Notes: generated by a model not told the origin, from the letters alone. A stretch of DNA of 64,000 bases from Aestuariicoccus sp032586235 (GCF_032586235.1 NZ_JAWHTD010000021.1:1-64000), one strand, 5' to 3'. Counted from the first letter of the stretch, positions 34,209-43,315 are shown. Program-made: numbers and translations.

Positions 34209-34816
34209 GCAGCGCCGCTGCCGAAACCACCGATATCGCCCCCGAAGATCGTCTTCGTGCCGATCTTTACAACTATCTTGGGTTGATGCTGTCCGGGCCT
34301 CCGGACGAATTGCTGCTGTCGCAGACAGCCGGGCTGACCGGCGACGACACCGACCTGGGCCGCGCCATCGCGCGGCTGGCGGAATGCGCCGCCACGACCA
34401 AGCCCAAGGACGCGACCCGCGAATTCAACGCGCTCTTCATCGGCATGGGGCGCGGCGAGCTGCTGCCCTACGCCAGCTATTACCTGACCGGGTTTCTGAA
34501 CGAAAAGCCGCTGGCGGTGCTGCGCAACGATCTGGCCGCGCGCCGGATCGCCCGCGCGCCCAATGTCTACGAACCCGAAGACAACATAGCCACCCTGATG
34601 GAGGTGATGGCGGGGCTGATCGTCGGGCGCTTCTCGGCGCCGGCGACACTGGCCGACCAGAAGACCTTCTTCAACCGCCACCTCGCCCCCTGGGCCGGGC
34701 ATTTCTTTGCCGACCTCGAGGGCGCGAAGACGGGCATGATGTATTGCGCGCTCGGCAGCGTCGGGCGCGCTTTCATGGAGATCGAGCGCGAGGCGTTCCG
34801 ACTTCAGCCGGAGTGA
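34205..34816 (+). CDS. TorD-family molybdoenzyme chaperone
   Basis: A 203-residue all-helical protein of the TorD/DmsD family, which binds twin-arginine signals and helps insert the molybdenum/tungsten cofactor. Recognisable parts are LYNYLGLMLSGPPDELLL near the start, FNALFIGMGRGELLPYASYYLTG in the middle (the family's E-x-x-P-x-x-S/Y patch), and a C-terminal FFNRHLAPWAGHFFADL. Its target is likely the FdhA encoded 350 bp downstream. Confidence 0.9.
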   Translation: MSSAAAETTDIAPEDRLRADLYNYLGLMLSGPPDELLLSQTAGLTGDDTDLGRAIARLAECAATTKPKDATREFNALFIGMGRGELLPYASYYLTGFLNEKPLAVLRNDLAARRIARAPNVYEPEDNIATLMEVMAGLIVGRFSAPATLADQKTFFNRHLAPWAGHFFADLEGAKTGMMYCALGSVGRAFMEIEREAFRLQPE

Positions 34817-34901
34817 TCCGGCGCTGAACCGGCGGCTTGCTCCGCCATCCACCGTGGCCCGGTCCGGGCCGCATGACCAAGAAGAAAGGAAGGAACCTTT
34901 C

Positions 34902-35090
34902 ATGACCGCGAAAACCGAGGGCGCCAGCCGCCGCGATTTTCTGAAACTGGCCGGCACCGCCGCGCCTGCCGCGGTGGCCGCTGTCGCCGCGTCCGGCACC
35001 GAGGCCGACGCCGCCCCTGCGCCCGTCGACGACGGCAAGATGCAGGATACCGCGCACACCCGCGCCTACCTCGCTTCGGCCCGCTTCTGA
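34902..35090 (+). CDS. Formate dehydrogenase region TAT-target peptide
   Basis: A 62-residue peptide with a twin-arginine signal (ASRRDFLKLAGTAAPAAVAAVAA) and a short tail ending TRAYLASARF. Such small TAT-signal proteins occur next to formate dehydrogenase genes in many proteobacteria; the function is unknown. AAGGAAGGAA precedes ATG 34902. Confidence 0.85.
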   Translation: MTAKTEGASRRDFLKLAGTAAPAAVAAVAASGTEADAAPAPVDDGKMQDTAHTRAYLASARF

Positions 35091-35164
35091 GGGCCCAAGC
35101 CATTTGACCGGCGCGCCCGGTCGCAACGGATCACGCGCCCGCGGGGGTGCAAAGGGAGGGAAAC

Positions 35165-38047
35165 ATGCTCAGGAAAAAGACCAACGGGGTCGCCCGACGC
35201 CCCCAGCGGAACGGCATCCTGTCTGAAATCGCAGGTCAATCGGTCGACCGCCGCGCCTTTTTGCGCGGATCGGGCCTGGCCGTCGGCGGGCTTGCCGCGA
35301 TCGCGGCCACAGCAGGATCGGTCCAGCAGGCCAGCGCGCAACAGGCGGTGTCCGGCGCGGTCGAGACCGTCAAATCCGTCTGCACTCATTGTTCGGTCGG
35401 CTGCACCGTCGTCGCCGAAGTCAGCAACGGCGTCTGGATCGGGCAGGAGCCCGGCTGGGACAGCCCGTTCAACCTCGGCGCTCATTGCGCCAAGGGGGCC
35501 GCGGTGCGCGAGCACGCGCATGGCGAACGCCGCCTCAAGTACCCGATGAAGAAAGAGAACGGCGAGTGGGTCAAGATCTCGTGGGAGCAGGCGATCAACG
35601 AGATCGGCGACCAGATGATGGCGATCCGCGACGAAAGCGGCCCCGACAGCGTCTACTGGCTGGGCTCGGCCAAGCATAACAACGAACAGGCCTATCTCTT
35701 CCGCAAATTCGCCGCCTACTGGGGCACCAACAACGTCGATCACCAGGCGCGGATCTGTCACTCGACCACCGTGGCGGGCGTGGCGAACACATGGGGCTAC
35801 GGCGCCATGACCAACAGCTACAACGACATCCACAACAGCCGGGCGATCTTCCTCATTGGCGGCAACCCCGCCGAGGCGCACCCGGTGTCGCTGCTGCACA
35901 TGCTGCGCGCCAAGGAACAGAACAACGCGCCGCTGATCGTCTGCGACCCGCGGTTCACCCGCACCGCGGCCCATGCGGACGAATACGTCCGCTTCCGTCC
36001 GGGCTCGGACGTGGCGCTGGTCTGGGGCATCCTGTGGCACATCTTCGAGAACGGCTGGGAGGACAAGGAGTTCATCCGCACCCGCGTCTGGGGCATGGAC
36101 CAGATCAAGGAAGAAGTGGCCCGCTGGACCCCCGAAGAAGTCGAGCGCGTCACCGGCACGCCCGGTTCGCAGCTTGAGCGCGTCGCGCGCACGCTGGCCA
36201 ACAACCGTCCCGGCACCGTGATCTGGTGCATGGGCGGCACCCAGCACACCAACGGCAACAACAACACCCGCGCCTATTGCATCTTGCAGCTGGCGCTGGG
36301 CAACATGGGCACCGCCGGCGGCGGCACCAACATCTTCCGCGGCCACGACAACGTGCAGGGCGCCACCGACCTCGGCGTTCTGGCTGACACGCTGCCGGGC
36401 TATTACGGCCTGGCCGAAGGCTCGTGGAAACACTGGGCCCGGGTCTGGGAAGAGGATTGGGACTGGCTGCAGGCCCGCTTCTCGGATGCCGAGTTCGGCG
36501 GCAAGAAGATGATGAACCAGACCGGCATCCCGGTCAGCCGCTGGATCGACGGCGTGCTCGAGGACAAAGAAAACCTCGATCAGCCCGACAACACCCGCGC
36601 GATGGTTCTGTGGGGCCACGCGCCCAACTCGCAGACCCGTCTGCCGGAAATGAAGACGGCGATGGAAAAGCTCGACCTGATGGTCGTGGTGGACCCCTAC
36701 CCGACCGTGTCGGCGATCATGCAGGACCGCACCGACGGTGTTTATCTGCTGCCCGCCGCGACGCAGTTCGAGACCTACGGGTCGGTCACCGCGTCGAACC
36801 GGTCGATCCAGTGGCGCGAAAAGGTGGTGGACCCGCTCTTCGAATCGAAGACGGACCACGAGATCCTCAAGCTCTTCTCGGACAAGTTCGGCTTTACCGA
36901 CCGGATCTTCCGCAACATCGCGATCAACGGCGACGAGCCGCTGATCGAGGACATCACCCGCGAGTTCAACCGCGGCATGTGGACCATCGGCTATACCGGC
37001 CAGTCGCCGGAACGCCTGCGACTGCACATGGAGAACCAGCACACCTTCGACCGCACCACGCTGCGCGCGAACGGTGGCCCGGCGGACGGCGATTTCTACG
37101 GCATGCCCTGGCCCTGCTGGGGCACGCCCGAGATGAAGCACCCGGGAACGGCCAACCTCTATGACATGTCGCTGCCGGTCTCGAAGGGCGGTCTGACGTT
37201 CCGCGCGCGCTTTGGCGTCGAACGGGACGGCGACAACCTGCTGGCCGAGGGCGTGGCATCGCAGAATTCGGAAATCCAGGACGGATATCCGGAATTCACC
37301 ATGCAGATGCTGATGGACCTGGGCTGGGACGGCGACCTGACCGACGACGAGCGCGCCGCCATCGACGCCGTGGCGGGCCCGGGCACCAACTGGAAGACCG
37401 ACCTTTCGGGCGGCATCCAGCGGGTGGCGATCAAGCACGAATGCGCGCCCTTCGGCAACGCCAAGGCCCGCGCAGTCGTGTGGACCTTCCCCGACCCGGT
37501 GCCGCTGCACCGCGAACCGCTCTACACCAGCCGGTACGATCTGGTGGCGGATTACCCGACCTACGAGGACAAGAAGTTCTGGCGCGTGCCGACGATGTAC
37601 AGCTCGATCCAGAAGACCGACTTCTCGGGCGACTTCCCGATCATCCTCACCTCGGGCCGTCTGGTCGAATACGAGGGCGGCGGGGACGAAACCCGGTCGA
37701 ACCCGTGGCTGGCGGAACTGCAGCAGGACATGTTCATCGAGATCAACCCGCGCGACGCCAACAACCTCGGCGTCAGGGACGGCAGCCAGGTCTGGGTCGA
37801 AGGCCCCGAAGGCGGCAAGGTCAAGGTGATGGCGATGCTGACCGAGCGTGTGGCGCCCGGCGTGGCCTTCATGCCCTTCCACTTCGGCGGGCACTGGCAG
37901 GGCGAAGACCGCAGGTCCCACTACCCCGAAGGGGCCGATCCGTATGTTCTGGGTGAATCCACCAACACCGCCCAGACCTACGGCTACGACTCTGTCACCC
38001 AGATGCAGGAGACCAAGGCGACTCTCTGCAAGATCATGCCAGCGTAA
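35165..38047 (+). CDS. fdhA: Formate dehydrogenase alpha subunit, Mo/W-bisPGD, cysteine type
   Basis: Oxidises formate to CO2 at a molybdenum or tungsten bis-pterin centre on the periplasmic side. The 960-residue protein begins with a twin-arginine signal (SVDRRAFLRGSGLAVGG), then a 4Fe-4S site CTHCSVGCTV with a distant Cys in GAHCAKG. The metal ligand is Cys198 in ARICHSTTVAGVA, where other members use selenocysteine. No in-frame TGA occurs. The molydopterin-binding C-terminus is complete. GGAGGG precedes ATG 35165. fdhB follows after 14 bp. Confidence 0.96.
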   Translation: MLRKKTNGVARRPQRNGILSEIAGQSVDRRAFLRGSGLAVGGLAAIAATAGSVQQASAQQAVSGAVETVKSVCTHCSVGCTVVAEVSNGVWIGQEPGWDSPFNLGAHCAKGAAVREHAHGERRLKYPMKKENGEWVKISWEQAINEIGDQMMAIRDESGPDSVYWLGSAKHNNEQAYLFRKFAAYWGTNNVDHQARICHSTTVAGVANTWGYGAMTNSYNDIHNSRAIFLIGGNPAEAHPVSLLHMLRAKEQNNAPLIVCDPRFTRTAAHADEYVRFRPGSDVALVWGILWHIFENGWEDKEFIRTRVWGMDQIKEEVARWTPEEVERVTGTPGSQLERVARTLANNRPGTVIWCMGGTQHTNGNNNTRAYCILQLALGNMGTAGGGTNIFRGHDNVQGATDLGVLADTLPGYYGLAEGSWKHWARVWEEDWDWLQARFSDAEFGGKKMMNQTGIPVSRWIDGVLEDKENLDQPDNTRAMVLWGHAPNSQTRLPEMKTAMEKLDLMVVVDPYPTVSAIMQDRTDGVYLLPAATQFETYGSVTASNRSIQWREKVVDPLFESKTDHEILKLFSDKFGFTDRIFRNIAINGDEPLIEDITREFNRGMWTIGYTGQSPERLRLHMENQHTFDRTTLRANGGPADGDFYGMPWPCWGTPEMKHPGTANLYDMSLPVSKGGLTFRARFGVERDGDNLLAEGVASQNSEIQDGYPEFTMQMLMDLGWDGDLTDDERAAIDAVAGPGTNWKTDLSGGIQRVAIKHECAPFGNAKARAVVWTFPDPVPLHREPLYTSRYDLVADYPTYEDKKFWRVPTMYSSIQKTDFSGDFPIILTSGRLVEYEGGGDETRSNPWLAELQQDMFIEINPRDANNLGVRDGSQVWVEGPEGGKVKVMAMLTERVAPGVAFMPFHFGGHWQGEDRRSHYPEGADPYVLGESTNTAQTYGYDSVTQMQETKATLCKIMPA

Positions 38048-38061
38048 GGAGGAGATGACCT

Positions 38062-38655
38062 ATGGCACGAGCTAAATTTCTCGTCGACGCCGAACGCTGC
38101 ATTGAATGCAACGCCTGCGTCACGGCTTGTAAGAACGAACACGAGGTTCCCTGGGGGATCAACCGCCGCAAGGTGGTGACGATCAACGACGGCAAGCCCG
38201 GCGAACGGTCGATCTCGGTCGCGTGCATGCATTGTTCGGATGCGCCCTGCATGGCGGTCTGCCCGGTGGATTGCTTCTACCAGAACGAGGAAGGGGTGGT
38301 GCTCCACTCCAAGGACCTCTGCATCGGCTGCGGCTATTGCTTCTACGCGTGCCCCTTCGGCGCGCCGCAGTATCCGCAGGCGGGCAACTTCGGCAGCCGC
38401 GGCAAGATGGACAAGTGCACCTTCTGCGCCGGTGGCCCGGAAGAGACCCACTCGACCGCCGAATTCGCCAAGTACGGCCGCAACCGGATCGCCGAGGGCA
38501 AGCTGCCCATCTGCGCCGAGATGTGCGCCACCAAGGCGCTGCTGGCGGGCGATGGCGACATCGTCGCCTCGATCTACCGCGAACGCGTCGTGGCGCGCGG
38601 CTTTGGGTCGGGCGCCTGGGGCTGGGGCACGGCCTACGATCAGAAAGGCGGCTGA
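38062..38655 (+). CDS. fdhB: Formate dehydrogenase beta (iron-sulfur) subunit
   Basis: Electron-transfer subunit of 197 residues with four ferredoxin-like cluster sites: CIECNACVTACK, CMHCSDAPCMAVCPVDC, CIGCGYCFYACPFGA, and CTFC with CAEMC. No twin-arginine signal, so it is expected to travel with FdhA. AAGGAGG stands before the ATG. A strong terminator-like hairpin follows at 38670. Confidence 0.95.
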   Translation: MARAKFLVDAERCIECNACVTACKNEHEVPWGINRRKVVTINDGKPGERSISVACMHCSDAPCMAVCPVDCFYQNEEGVVLHSKDLCIGCGYCFYACPFGAPQYPQAGNFGSRGKMDKCTFCAGGPEETHSTAEFAKYGRNRIAEGKLPICAEMCATKALLAGDGDIVASIYRERVVARGFGSGAWGWGTAYDQKGG

Positions 38656-38669
38656 TCGGAATTGAACTG

Positions 38670-38703
38670 GGGGCCAGCGCTGGGATCAGTGCTGGCCCCT
38701 TTT
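38670..38703 (+). terminator. Intrinsic terminator or attenuator between fdhB and fdhC
   Basis: A 13-bp stem (38670-38682 with 38687-38699, one G-U pair, GGAT loop) followed by TTTT at 38700-38703. It starts 15 bp after the fdhB stop and lies 113 bp before fdhC. Confidence 0.85.
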
Positions 38704-38815
38704 CATGTCGAAGGTTCCAGTTTGGGCGCTATCTATTGCCCAATCTCGAACTTTCGCGACGGCCTTGGGGAGAGGGCCGCCCGCGCTTCAATTCGACAGA
38801 GCGAGGATCACACAA

Positions 38816-40039
38816 ATGACGTTGCTGCGGCATCTTCTGATCGTACTGGTCTTGGGCCTTGCGGCCCTGGCCCCAACCGGCCCCTCCGCCCAAGAGGCAG
38901 ACGCCCTGCCCGAGATCGACCGCTCGGCCACCGGCGGGGCCACCACGCTCGAGGATATCCTGCGCCGTCAGGAGGGCCTGAAAACCGGCGACGACGCGGC
39001 GCGCCTCGAACGCGCGTTGGAGACAACCGGCGGCGCGCCGGAAAGCGAACAGCTGGGCACCCTGGGCGGCGCGTCGGATTCCCTGGGATGGCTGCAATTG
39101 CGCTATGACGCCGCCGATGTCAGCACCCAGGTGCGCGGCCCGGCCGCCACCGTGCTGATCCAGGACAGCGGCATGTGGTGGCTGGAGTTCCGCGAAGGGC
39201 CGTTGCTGACCTATGGCGGCTATCTGCTGCTGGGCACGATCGGGCTTTTGGTCCTGTTCTTCCTGATCCGCGGACGCATCCGCATCGACGGGCCCAAGAC
39301 CGGCCGCACGATCCAGCGCTTTGCCGCGTTCGAACGGTTCAGCCACTGGCTGCTGGCGGGGTCGTTCATCCTGCTGGGCCTGACCGGCCTCATCTCGCTG
39401 ATGGGGCGCAAGTTCCTGATCCCCGCGCTGGGTCACGAGGCGTTCTCGGACATCGCCATCGTCTCGAAATGGGTGCACAACAACGTCAGTTGGGCCTTCA
39501 TGGTGGCGCTGGTCTTCATCTTCTTCCTGTGGGTGATGCACAACCTTCCCGACCGCACCGACATCAACTGGCTGCTCAAGGGCGGCGGCATCTTTTCCAA
39601 GGGCCATCCCCCCGCCAAAAAGTTCAACGCCGGGCAAAAGCTGATCTTCTGGTCGGTGATCGTGCTGGGCGCGTCGATCAGCGTCTCGGGCCTGGCGCTG
39701 CTCTTTCCGTTCGAACTGCCGATGTTCGCGGCCACCTTCGCCAAGCTCAACGCCTTCGGCATCACCGAGATGGTGGGGCTGGCCCCCCTGCCCGAAACCC
39801 TCGCCCCGCATCAAGAGATGCAGTATTCCCAGCTTTGGCACGCCATCGTCAGCTTTGTGCTGATGGCGATCATTCTGGCGCATATCTACATCGGCTCGGT
39901 CGGGATGGAGGGCGCCTTCGACGCCATGGGCAAGGGCGATGTCGAAGAGCAATGGGCGCGCGAGCACCATTCGCTCTGGGTCGATGAGGTGAAGGCCCGC
40001 GAAGGCGCCGCCCCGAAAGGGGCCACCCCGGCGGAATAG
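38816..40039 (+). CDS. fdhC: Formate dehydrogenase gamma subunit, cytochrome b
   Basis: Membrane anchor of 407 residues that takes electrons from FdhB to quinone. It has a signal peptide, a periplasmic N-terminal segment (about 25-125) and a cytochrome b556 FdnI-type core with four helices: LLLGTIGLLVLFFLI, FSHWLLAGSFILLGLTGLI, WAFMVALVFIFFLWVM and later segments, with His residues in RFSHWLL, GHEAF and QLWHAIVSF as haem ligand candidates. ATG 38816 gives a normal signal. WD40-cytochrome c follows after 3 bp. Confidence 0.93.
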   Translation: MTLLRHLLIVLVLGLAALAPTGPSAQEADALPEIDRSATGGATTLEDILRRQEGLKTGDDAARLERALETTGGAPESEQLGTLGGASDSLGWLQLRYDAADVSTQVRGPAATVLIQDSGMWWLEFREGPLLTYGGYLLLGTIGLLVLFFLIRGRIRIDGPKTGRTIQRFAAFERFSHWLLAGSFILLGLTGLISLMGRKFLIPALGHEAFSDIAIVSKWVHNNVSWAFMVALVFIFFLWVMHNLPDRTDINWLLKGGGIFSKGHPPAKKFNAGQKLIFWSVIVLGASISVSGLALLFPFELPMFAATFAKLNAFGITEMVGLAPLPETLAPHQEMQYSQLWHAIVSFVLMAIILAHIYIGSVGMEGAFDAMGKGDVEEQWAREHHSLWVDEVKAREGAAPKGATPAE

Positions 40040-40042
40040 CCG

Positions 40043-41329
40043 ATGCGCGCGCTGGTGTTCGCGCTGGCGGCCCTGGCCGCCCCGGCCTGGGCCAATGGAT
40101 ACTTTACGCTCGACGGCCACGGCGGCCCGGTGATGGGCATCGCCGTGTCGCCCTCGGGCCGGATCGCCACGGCGAGCTTCGACAACGCCGTCGGGCTCTG
40201 GTCCGATGGCAGCCCCGCCTGGCTGGACGGTCACGAGGCGGCGGTGAACACCGTCACTTTCGCGGGTGACGGCGTGCTGTGGTCGGGCGGCGACGATTTC
40301 GCTTTGATGCGGTGGGATCCGGCGACAGGCACCTCAGAGCGGTTCGAAGGCCACAAGGGCAAGGTCATGGGCATCGCCGTCTCTCCCGACGACGCGCTGA
40401 TCGCCACGGCGTCATGGGACGGGACCGTTGGGCTTTGGCCCACAGGCGCGGGCGAGGCGCGGTTTCTGCGCGGGCATGGCGGGCCGGTCAACGATGTGGC
40501 CTTCACCGATGACGGCGCGTTCCTTTATTCGGCCTCGGCGGACGGGACGATCCGGATGTGGGACGTGGCCCTGGGTCAGGAACACCAGCGCGTGGTCGAA
40601 CACGGCTTCGGCGTGAACGAGATCGTTCTGAACGAGGCCGCGGGCTGGCTGGCCTATGGCGCGGTGGACGGCGGCACGCGGGCGCTCGATCTGGCCACGG
40701 GCGCACAGCTGGCCGATCTGACGTTGGACCGCCGCCCGATCCTGGCAATGGAGGCCAGCCGCGACGGCGCGCTTTTGGCGGTGGGCGATGGCGAGGGTTA
40801 TATCATGGTCGTCGCGACGGACGGCTGGCGCATCGTCAACGACTTCCGCGCCACCACGCGCGGGCCGATCTGGGCGCTGGCCTTTTCGCCCGATGGCGCC
40901 AACATCCACGCGGGCGGGCTGGATGACCGGATGCACAGCTGGCCCATCGCGACGCTCGACGAACAGGGCCAGATCGACATGGCCGACCGCAGTTTCCTGT
41001 CGGACCCCGAAACGATGCCCAACGGCGAACGGCAGTTCAAACGCAAATGCTCGATCTGCCACACGCTGACCCCCGGCAGCGCCCGCCGCGCGGGGCCGTC
41101 GCTTTACGGGCTCTTCGGGCGGCCCGCCGGGGCCGTCAGCGACTACAGCTATTCCGAGGCCCTGACCGGGCTCGATCTGGTCTGGACCGACCAGACCATC
41201 GACGCCCTGTTCGACATCGGGCCCGAGCATTATATACCGGGGACGAAAATGCCCATGCAACGCATCACCAGGCAACAGGACAGGGACGACCTGATCGCCT
41301 ACCTGCGCGCCGAAACCGCCAAGGAGTAA
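40043..41329 (+). CDS. Periplasmic WD40-repeat cytochrome c
   Basis: A 428-residue exported protein (signal peptide ending APAWAN). About residues 20-310 form WD40-like blades, with repeated GHGGPVMGIAVSPSGRIATAS, GHKGKVMGIAVSPDDALIATAS and GHGGPVNDVAFTDDGAFLYSAS starts. The C-terminal cytochrome c has CSICH (near 335) and a probable Met ligand in GTKMPMQRI. It starts 3 bp after fdhC, so it belongs to the operon and may be an alternative electron acceptor or assembly scaffold. Confidence 0.85.
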   Translation: MRALVFALAALAAPAWANGYFTLDGHGGPVMGIAVSPSGRIATASFDNAVGLWSDGSPAWLDGHEAAVNTVTFAGDGVLWSGGDDFALMRWDPATGTSERFEGHKGKVMGIAVSPDDALIATASWDGTVGLWPTGAGEARFLRGHGGPVNDVAFTDDGAFLYSASADGTIRMWDVALGQEHQRVVEHGFGVNEIVLNEAAGWLAYGAVDGGTRALDLATGAQLADLTLDRRPILAMEASRDGALLAVGDGEGYIMVVATDGWRIVNDFRATTRGPIWALAFSPDGANIHAGGLDDRMHSWPIATLDEQGQIDMADRSFLSDPETMPNGERQFKRKCSICHTLTPGSARRAGPSLYGLFGRPAGAVSDYSYSEALTGLDLVWTDQTIDALFDIGPEHYIPGTKMPMQRITRQQDRDDLIAYLRAETAKE

Positions 41330-41335
41330 CACGCC

Positions 41336-41464
41336 ATGAAAGCCATGCTTCTGGGATTCGCGGCCATCGCGATCATCGCCATCGGGGCGTATTACACGCT
41401 CGACCGGATGGGCTTCAGCGCGGCGGACCAGACCGCCGGATCCGCGGTGCGGCTGGGCGACTGA
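41336..41464 (+). CDS. Small 42-residue membrane protein
   Basis: MKAMLLGFAAIAIIAIGAYY is one hydrophobic helix, followed by a short polar tail with TLDRMGFSAADQTAGSAVRLG. It starts 6 bp after the WD40-cytochrome c stop (GGAG within the last codons of that gene serves as ribosome site). It probably belongs to the formate dehydrogenase operon; the function is unknown. Confidence 0.75.
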   Translation: MKAMLLGFAAIAIIAIGAYYTLDRMGFSAADQTAGSAVRLGD

Positions 41465-41483
41465 CGGGGCCTCGTTCAGCGCT

Positions 41484-41657
41484 CCAAAGTCGCGGAATCA
41501 AGGCCGCAGGCCGCCGCGACCAGCGCCAGCCCGTCCCGTCGGGCTGGCGCTTTGGCGACGTTGGCCCGCCGCTCATTTGGAGCAATGACCGGGCAGGAAT
41601 AAAGCGCTGAGACCACAGGCTGCAGCGCCACCCCACGGGCAGGCGCTGGTGGCGACT
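41484..41657 (+). repeat. Intergenic structured repeat, copy B
   Basis: Second copy of the repeat at 10922-11097, also between convergent genes. Hairpin 41522-41551: AGCGCCAGCCCG / CGGGCTGGCGCT with loop TCCCGT. Outer arms are weaker (GCGACCAGCGCC with GGCGCTGGTGGCG). The AATAAAGCGC core and the end GGCGCTGGT are conserved. It starts 20 bp after the 42-residue gene. Confidence 0.8.
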
Positions 41658-41697
41658 TGAATCGCGGTCGAAATCCCGCAAAGGCTAAGCCCCCCGC

Positions 41698-42144
41698 TCA
41701 CCCCTCGTCCGGCGGGATGACCCCCTTGCGCAGGGCAAAGCAGCCGTAGAACCGCCGCTCGCCGGTCTGGATCACCGCATAGGCCTGGCGGGCGCGTTCG
41801 TAAAAGTCGTACCGCTCGATCCCCAGCATCAGCGGACCGCCGGCGTCGTCGATTTCGGCCTGAACCTCGCGCATCACCGGCAGCACGGTGGTGGGCTCGC
41901 CCACCACCTCCATCCGCGCCGCCGCGTCCTCGACGAAATCGTCGATCGGATAGACCGACAGCACCGCCCGCACCGCCTCTGGCGCGGTGCGGTCGATGCG
42001 CAGCACTTGCCCCAGCGTGGTGTGCCGCGCCACGCTGTCGGCGGGGAAGTTGGTGTCGGCGATGATCAGGTCGTCGCCATGTCCCATGGCGCGCAGGGCA
42101 AAAAGCACATCGGCGTTGAGAAGAGGGTCGATCCCCTTGAGCAT
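41698..42144 (-). CDS. fucU: RbsD/FucU-type sugar mutarotase
   Basis: Interconverts anomers of L-fucose or a similar sugar. The 148-residue length and MLKGIDPLLNADVLFALRAMGHGDDLIIADTNFPA start (cut to the pattern MLKGIDPLLxAD...MGHGD) are typical of FucU, including the catalytic His in GHGD. AAGGAGG precedes ATG 42144. It is divergent from the sugar dehydrogenase gene. Confidence 0.92.
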   Translation of the reverse strand: MLKGIDPLLNADVLFALRAMGHGDDLIIADTNFPADSVARHTTLGQVLRIDRTAPEAVRAVLSVYPIDDFVEDAAARMEVVGEPTTVLPVMREVQAEIDDAGGPLMLGIERYDFYERARQAYAVIQTGERRFYGCFALRKGVIPPDEG

Positions 42145-42153
42145 GTCAGCCTC

Positions 42154-42185
42154 CTTTGACGACGCCCGCATGACCGTAGTCAAAG
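42154..42185. promoter_or_regulatory. Candidate operator between fucU and the sugar dehydrogenase
   Basis: Inverted repeat CTTTGAC (42154-42160) and GTCAAAG (42179-42185), 18 bp apart, in the 142-bp divergent region. One arm overlaps the fucU ribosome site. A regulator gene is not seen nearby. Binding is inferred. Confidence 0.35.
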
Positions 42186-42286
42186 CGGTTTGCCCTGTCC
42201 ACGGCGCGGCCCCGGGCTGACACGCATCATTTGTGCGCCGGGCGAACTGCGCTAGGCTCGCCCCACACGAGAAAGGAGCGATCGGC

Positions 42287-43315
42287 ATGGCACTGAAGAC
42301 GCGGCATTGGGACAGGCTGTCGAACGGCGGTCTGAGCTTTACCGAACTGGGGTTCGGATCGGCCCCGCTGGGCAACCTCTACCGCGCCATTTCGGACGAG
42401 GCGGCGCGGGCGACGCTGGACGCGGCCTGGACGGGCGGCGTGCGCTATTTCGACACCGCGCCGCTTTACGGGCTGGGCCTGTCCGAAACCCGCCTGAACC
42501 CCTTCCTGCGCGGCAAGCCGCGCAACGATTATGTGCTGTCGACCAAGGTCGGCCGGCTGATCCAGCCTTGTGCGCCCGAGCACCGTTCGGGCCAGGGCAA
42601 ATGGTTCGAGGTACCGCAACGGCGCGAACACTTCGACTATACCTACGACGGCGTGATGCGGTCGTTCGAACATTCGTTCTCGCGGCTGGGCGTGGACCGG
42701 ATCGACATTCTGTATGTGCACGACCTCTGCGCCTTCACCCACGGTTCGAGAGAGGCGTCGGACATGCGCGTCGAAGAGTTCTTCGGCGGGCGCGGCTATG
42801 ACGCGATGATCAGCCTGCGCGATCAGGGGCTGGTCACCGCCATCGGCGCGGGGGTCAACGAATGGCAGGTCTGCCAGACGCTGGCCGAGCGCGGCGATAT
42901 GGACCTTTTCCTGCTGGCCGGGCGCTATACTCTGCTGGAACAGGACGCGCTCGACAGCTTCCTGCCGCTTTGCGAAAGGCGCGGGATCGGCATCGTCACC
43001 GGCGGGCCCTACAATTCCGGCATCCTGGCCACGGGCGCGAAACCGGGGGCGTATTACAACTACGACCTCGCCCCGCCCGAGATCCTCGACCGCGTCGCCC
43101 GGATCGAGGCGGTCTGCAAGGCGCACGGCGTGCGCATGATCGACGCGGCCTTCCGCTTTCCGCTGCTGCACCCCGCCCATGTCAGCGTCATTCCCGGCGG
43201 TCAGGGCGTGGACGAGATGGCCGGTAACCTGGCCGCGGCCGAGGCGGTGATCCCGGCCGATCTCTGGGCCGAGCTCAAGGCGCAGGGGCTGATGCGGGCA
43301 GACGCGCCGACGTGA
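42287..43315 (+). CDS. Aldo/keto reductase, L-fucose (D-threo-aldose 1-)dehydrogenase-like
   Basis: NAD(P)-dependent oxidoreductase of 342 residues. FDTAPLYGLGLSE (AKR D and Y positions), VLSTKVGR (Lys) and YDGVMRSFEHSFSRLGVDRIDILYVHD are typical of D-threo-aldose dehydrogenases, which turn L-fucose into fuconolactone. Its place between fucU and a lactonase gene supports this role. GGAG 10 bases upstream marks ATG 42287. It overlaps the lactonase gene by 4 bp. Confidence 0.88.
   Translation: MALKTRHWDRLSNGGLSFTELGFGSAPLGNLYRAISDEAARATLDAAWTGGVRYFDTAPLYGLGLSETRLNPFLRGKPRNDYVLSTKVGRLIQPCAPEHRSGQGKWFEVPQRREHFDYTYDGVMRSFEHSFSRLGVDRIDILYVHDLCAFTHGSREASDMRVEEFFGGRGYDAMISLRDQGLVTAIGAGVNEWQVCQTLAERGDMDLFLLAGRYTLLEQDALDSFLPLCERRGIGIVTGGPYNSGILATGAKPGAYYNYDLAPPEILDRVARIEAVCKAHGVRMIDAAFRFPLLHPAHVSVIPGGQGVDEMAGNLAAAEAVIPADLWAELKAQGLMRADAPT

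Noticed and set aside
35066..37921. A 951-codon open frame antisense to fdhA
   Set aside because: fdhA is certain. The antisense product has no recognisable domain and is rich in Arg/His/Val, typical of reverse frames in high-G+C DNA.
35165..38047. Selenocysteine in formate dehydrogenase
   Set aside because: The metal ligand codon at 35756-35758 is TGT (Cys198) and the frame has no internal TGA.
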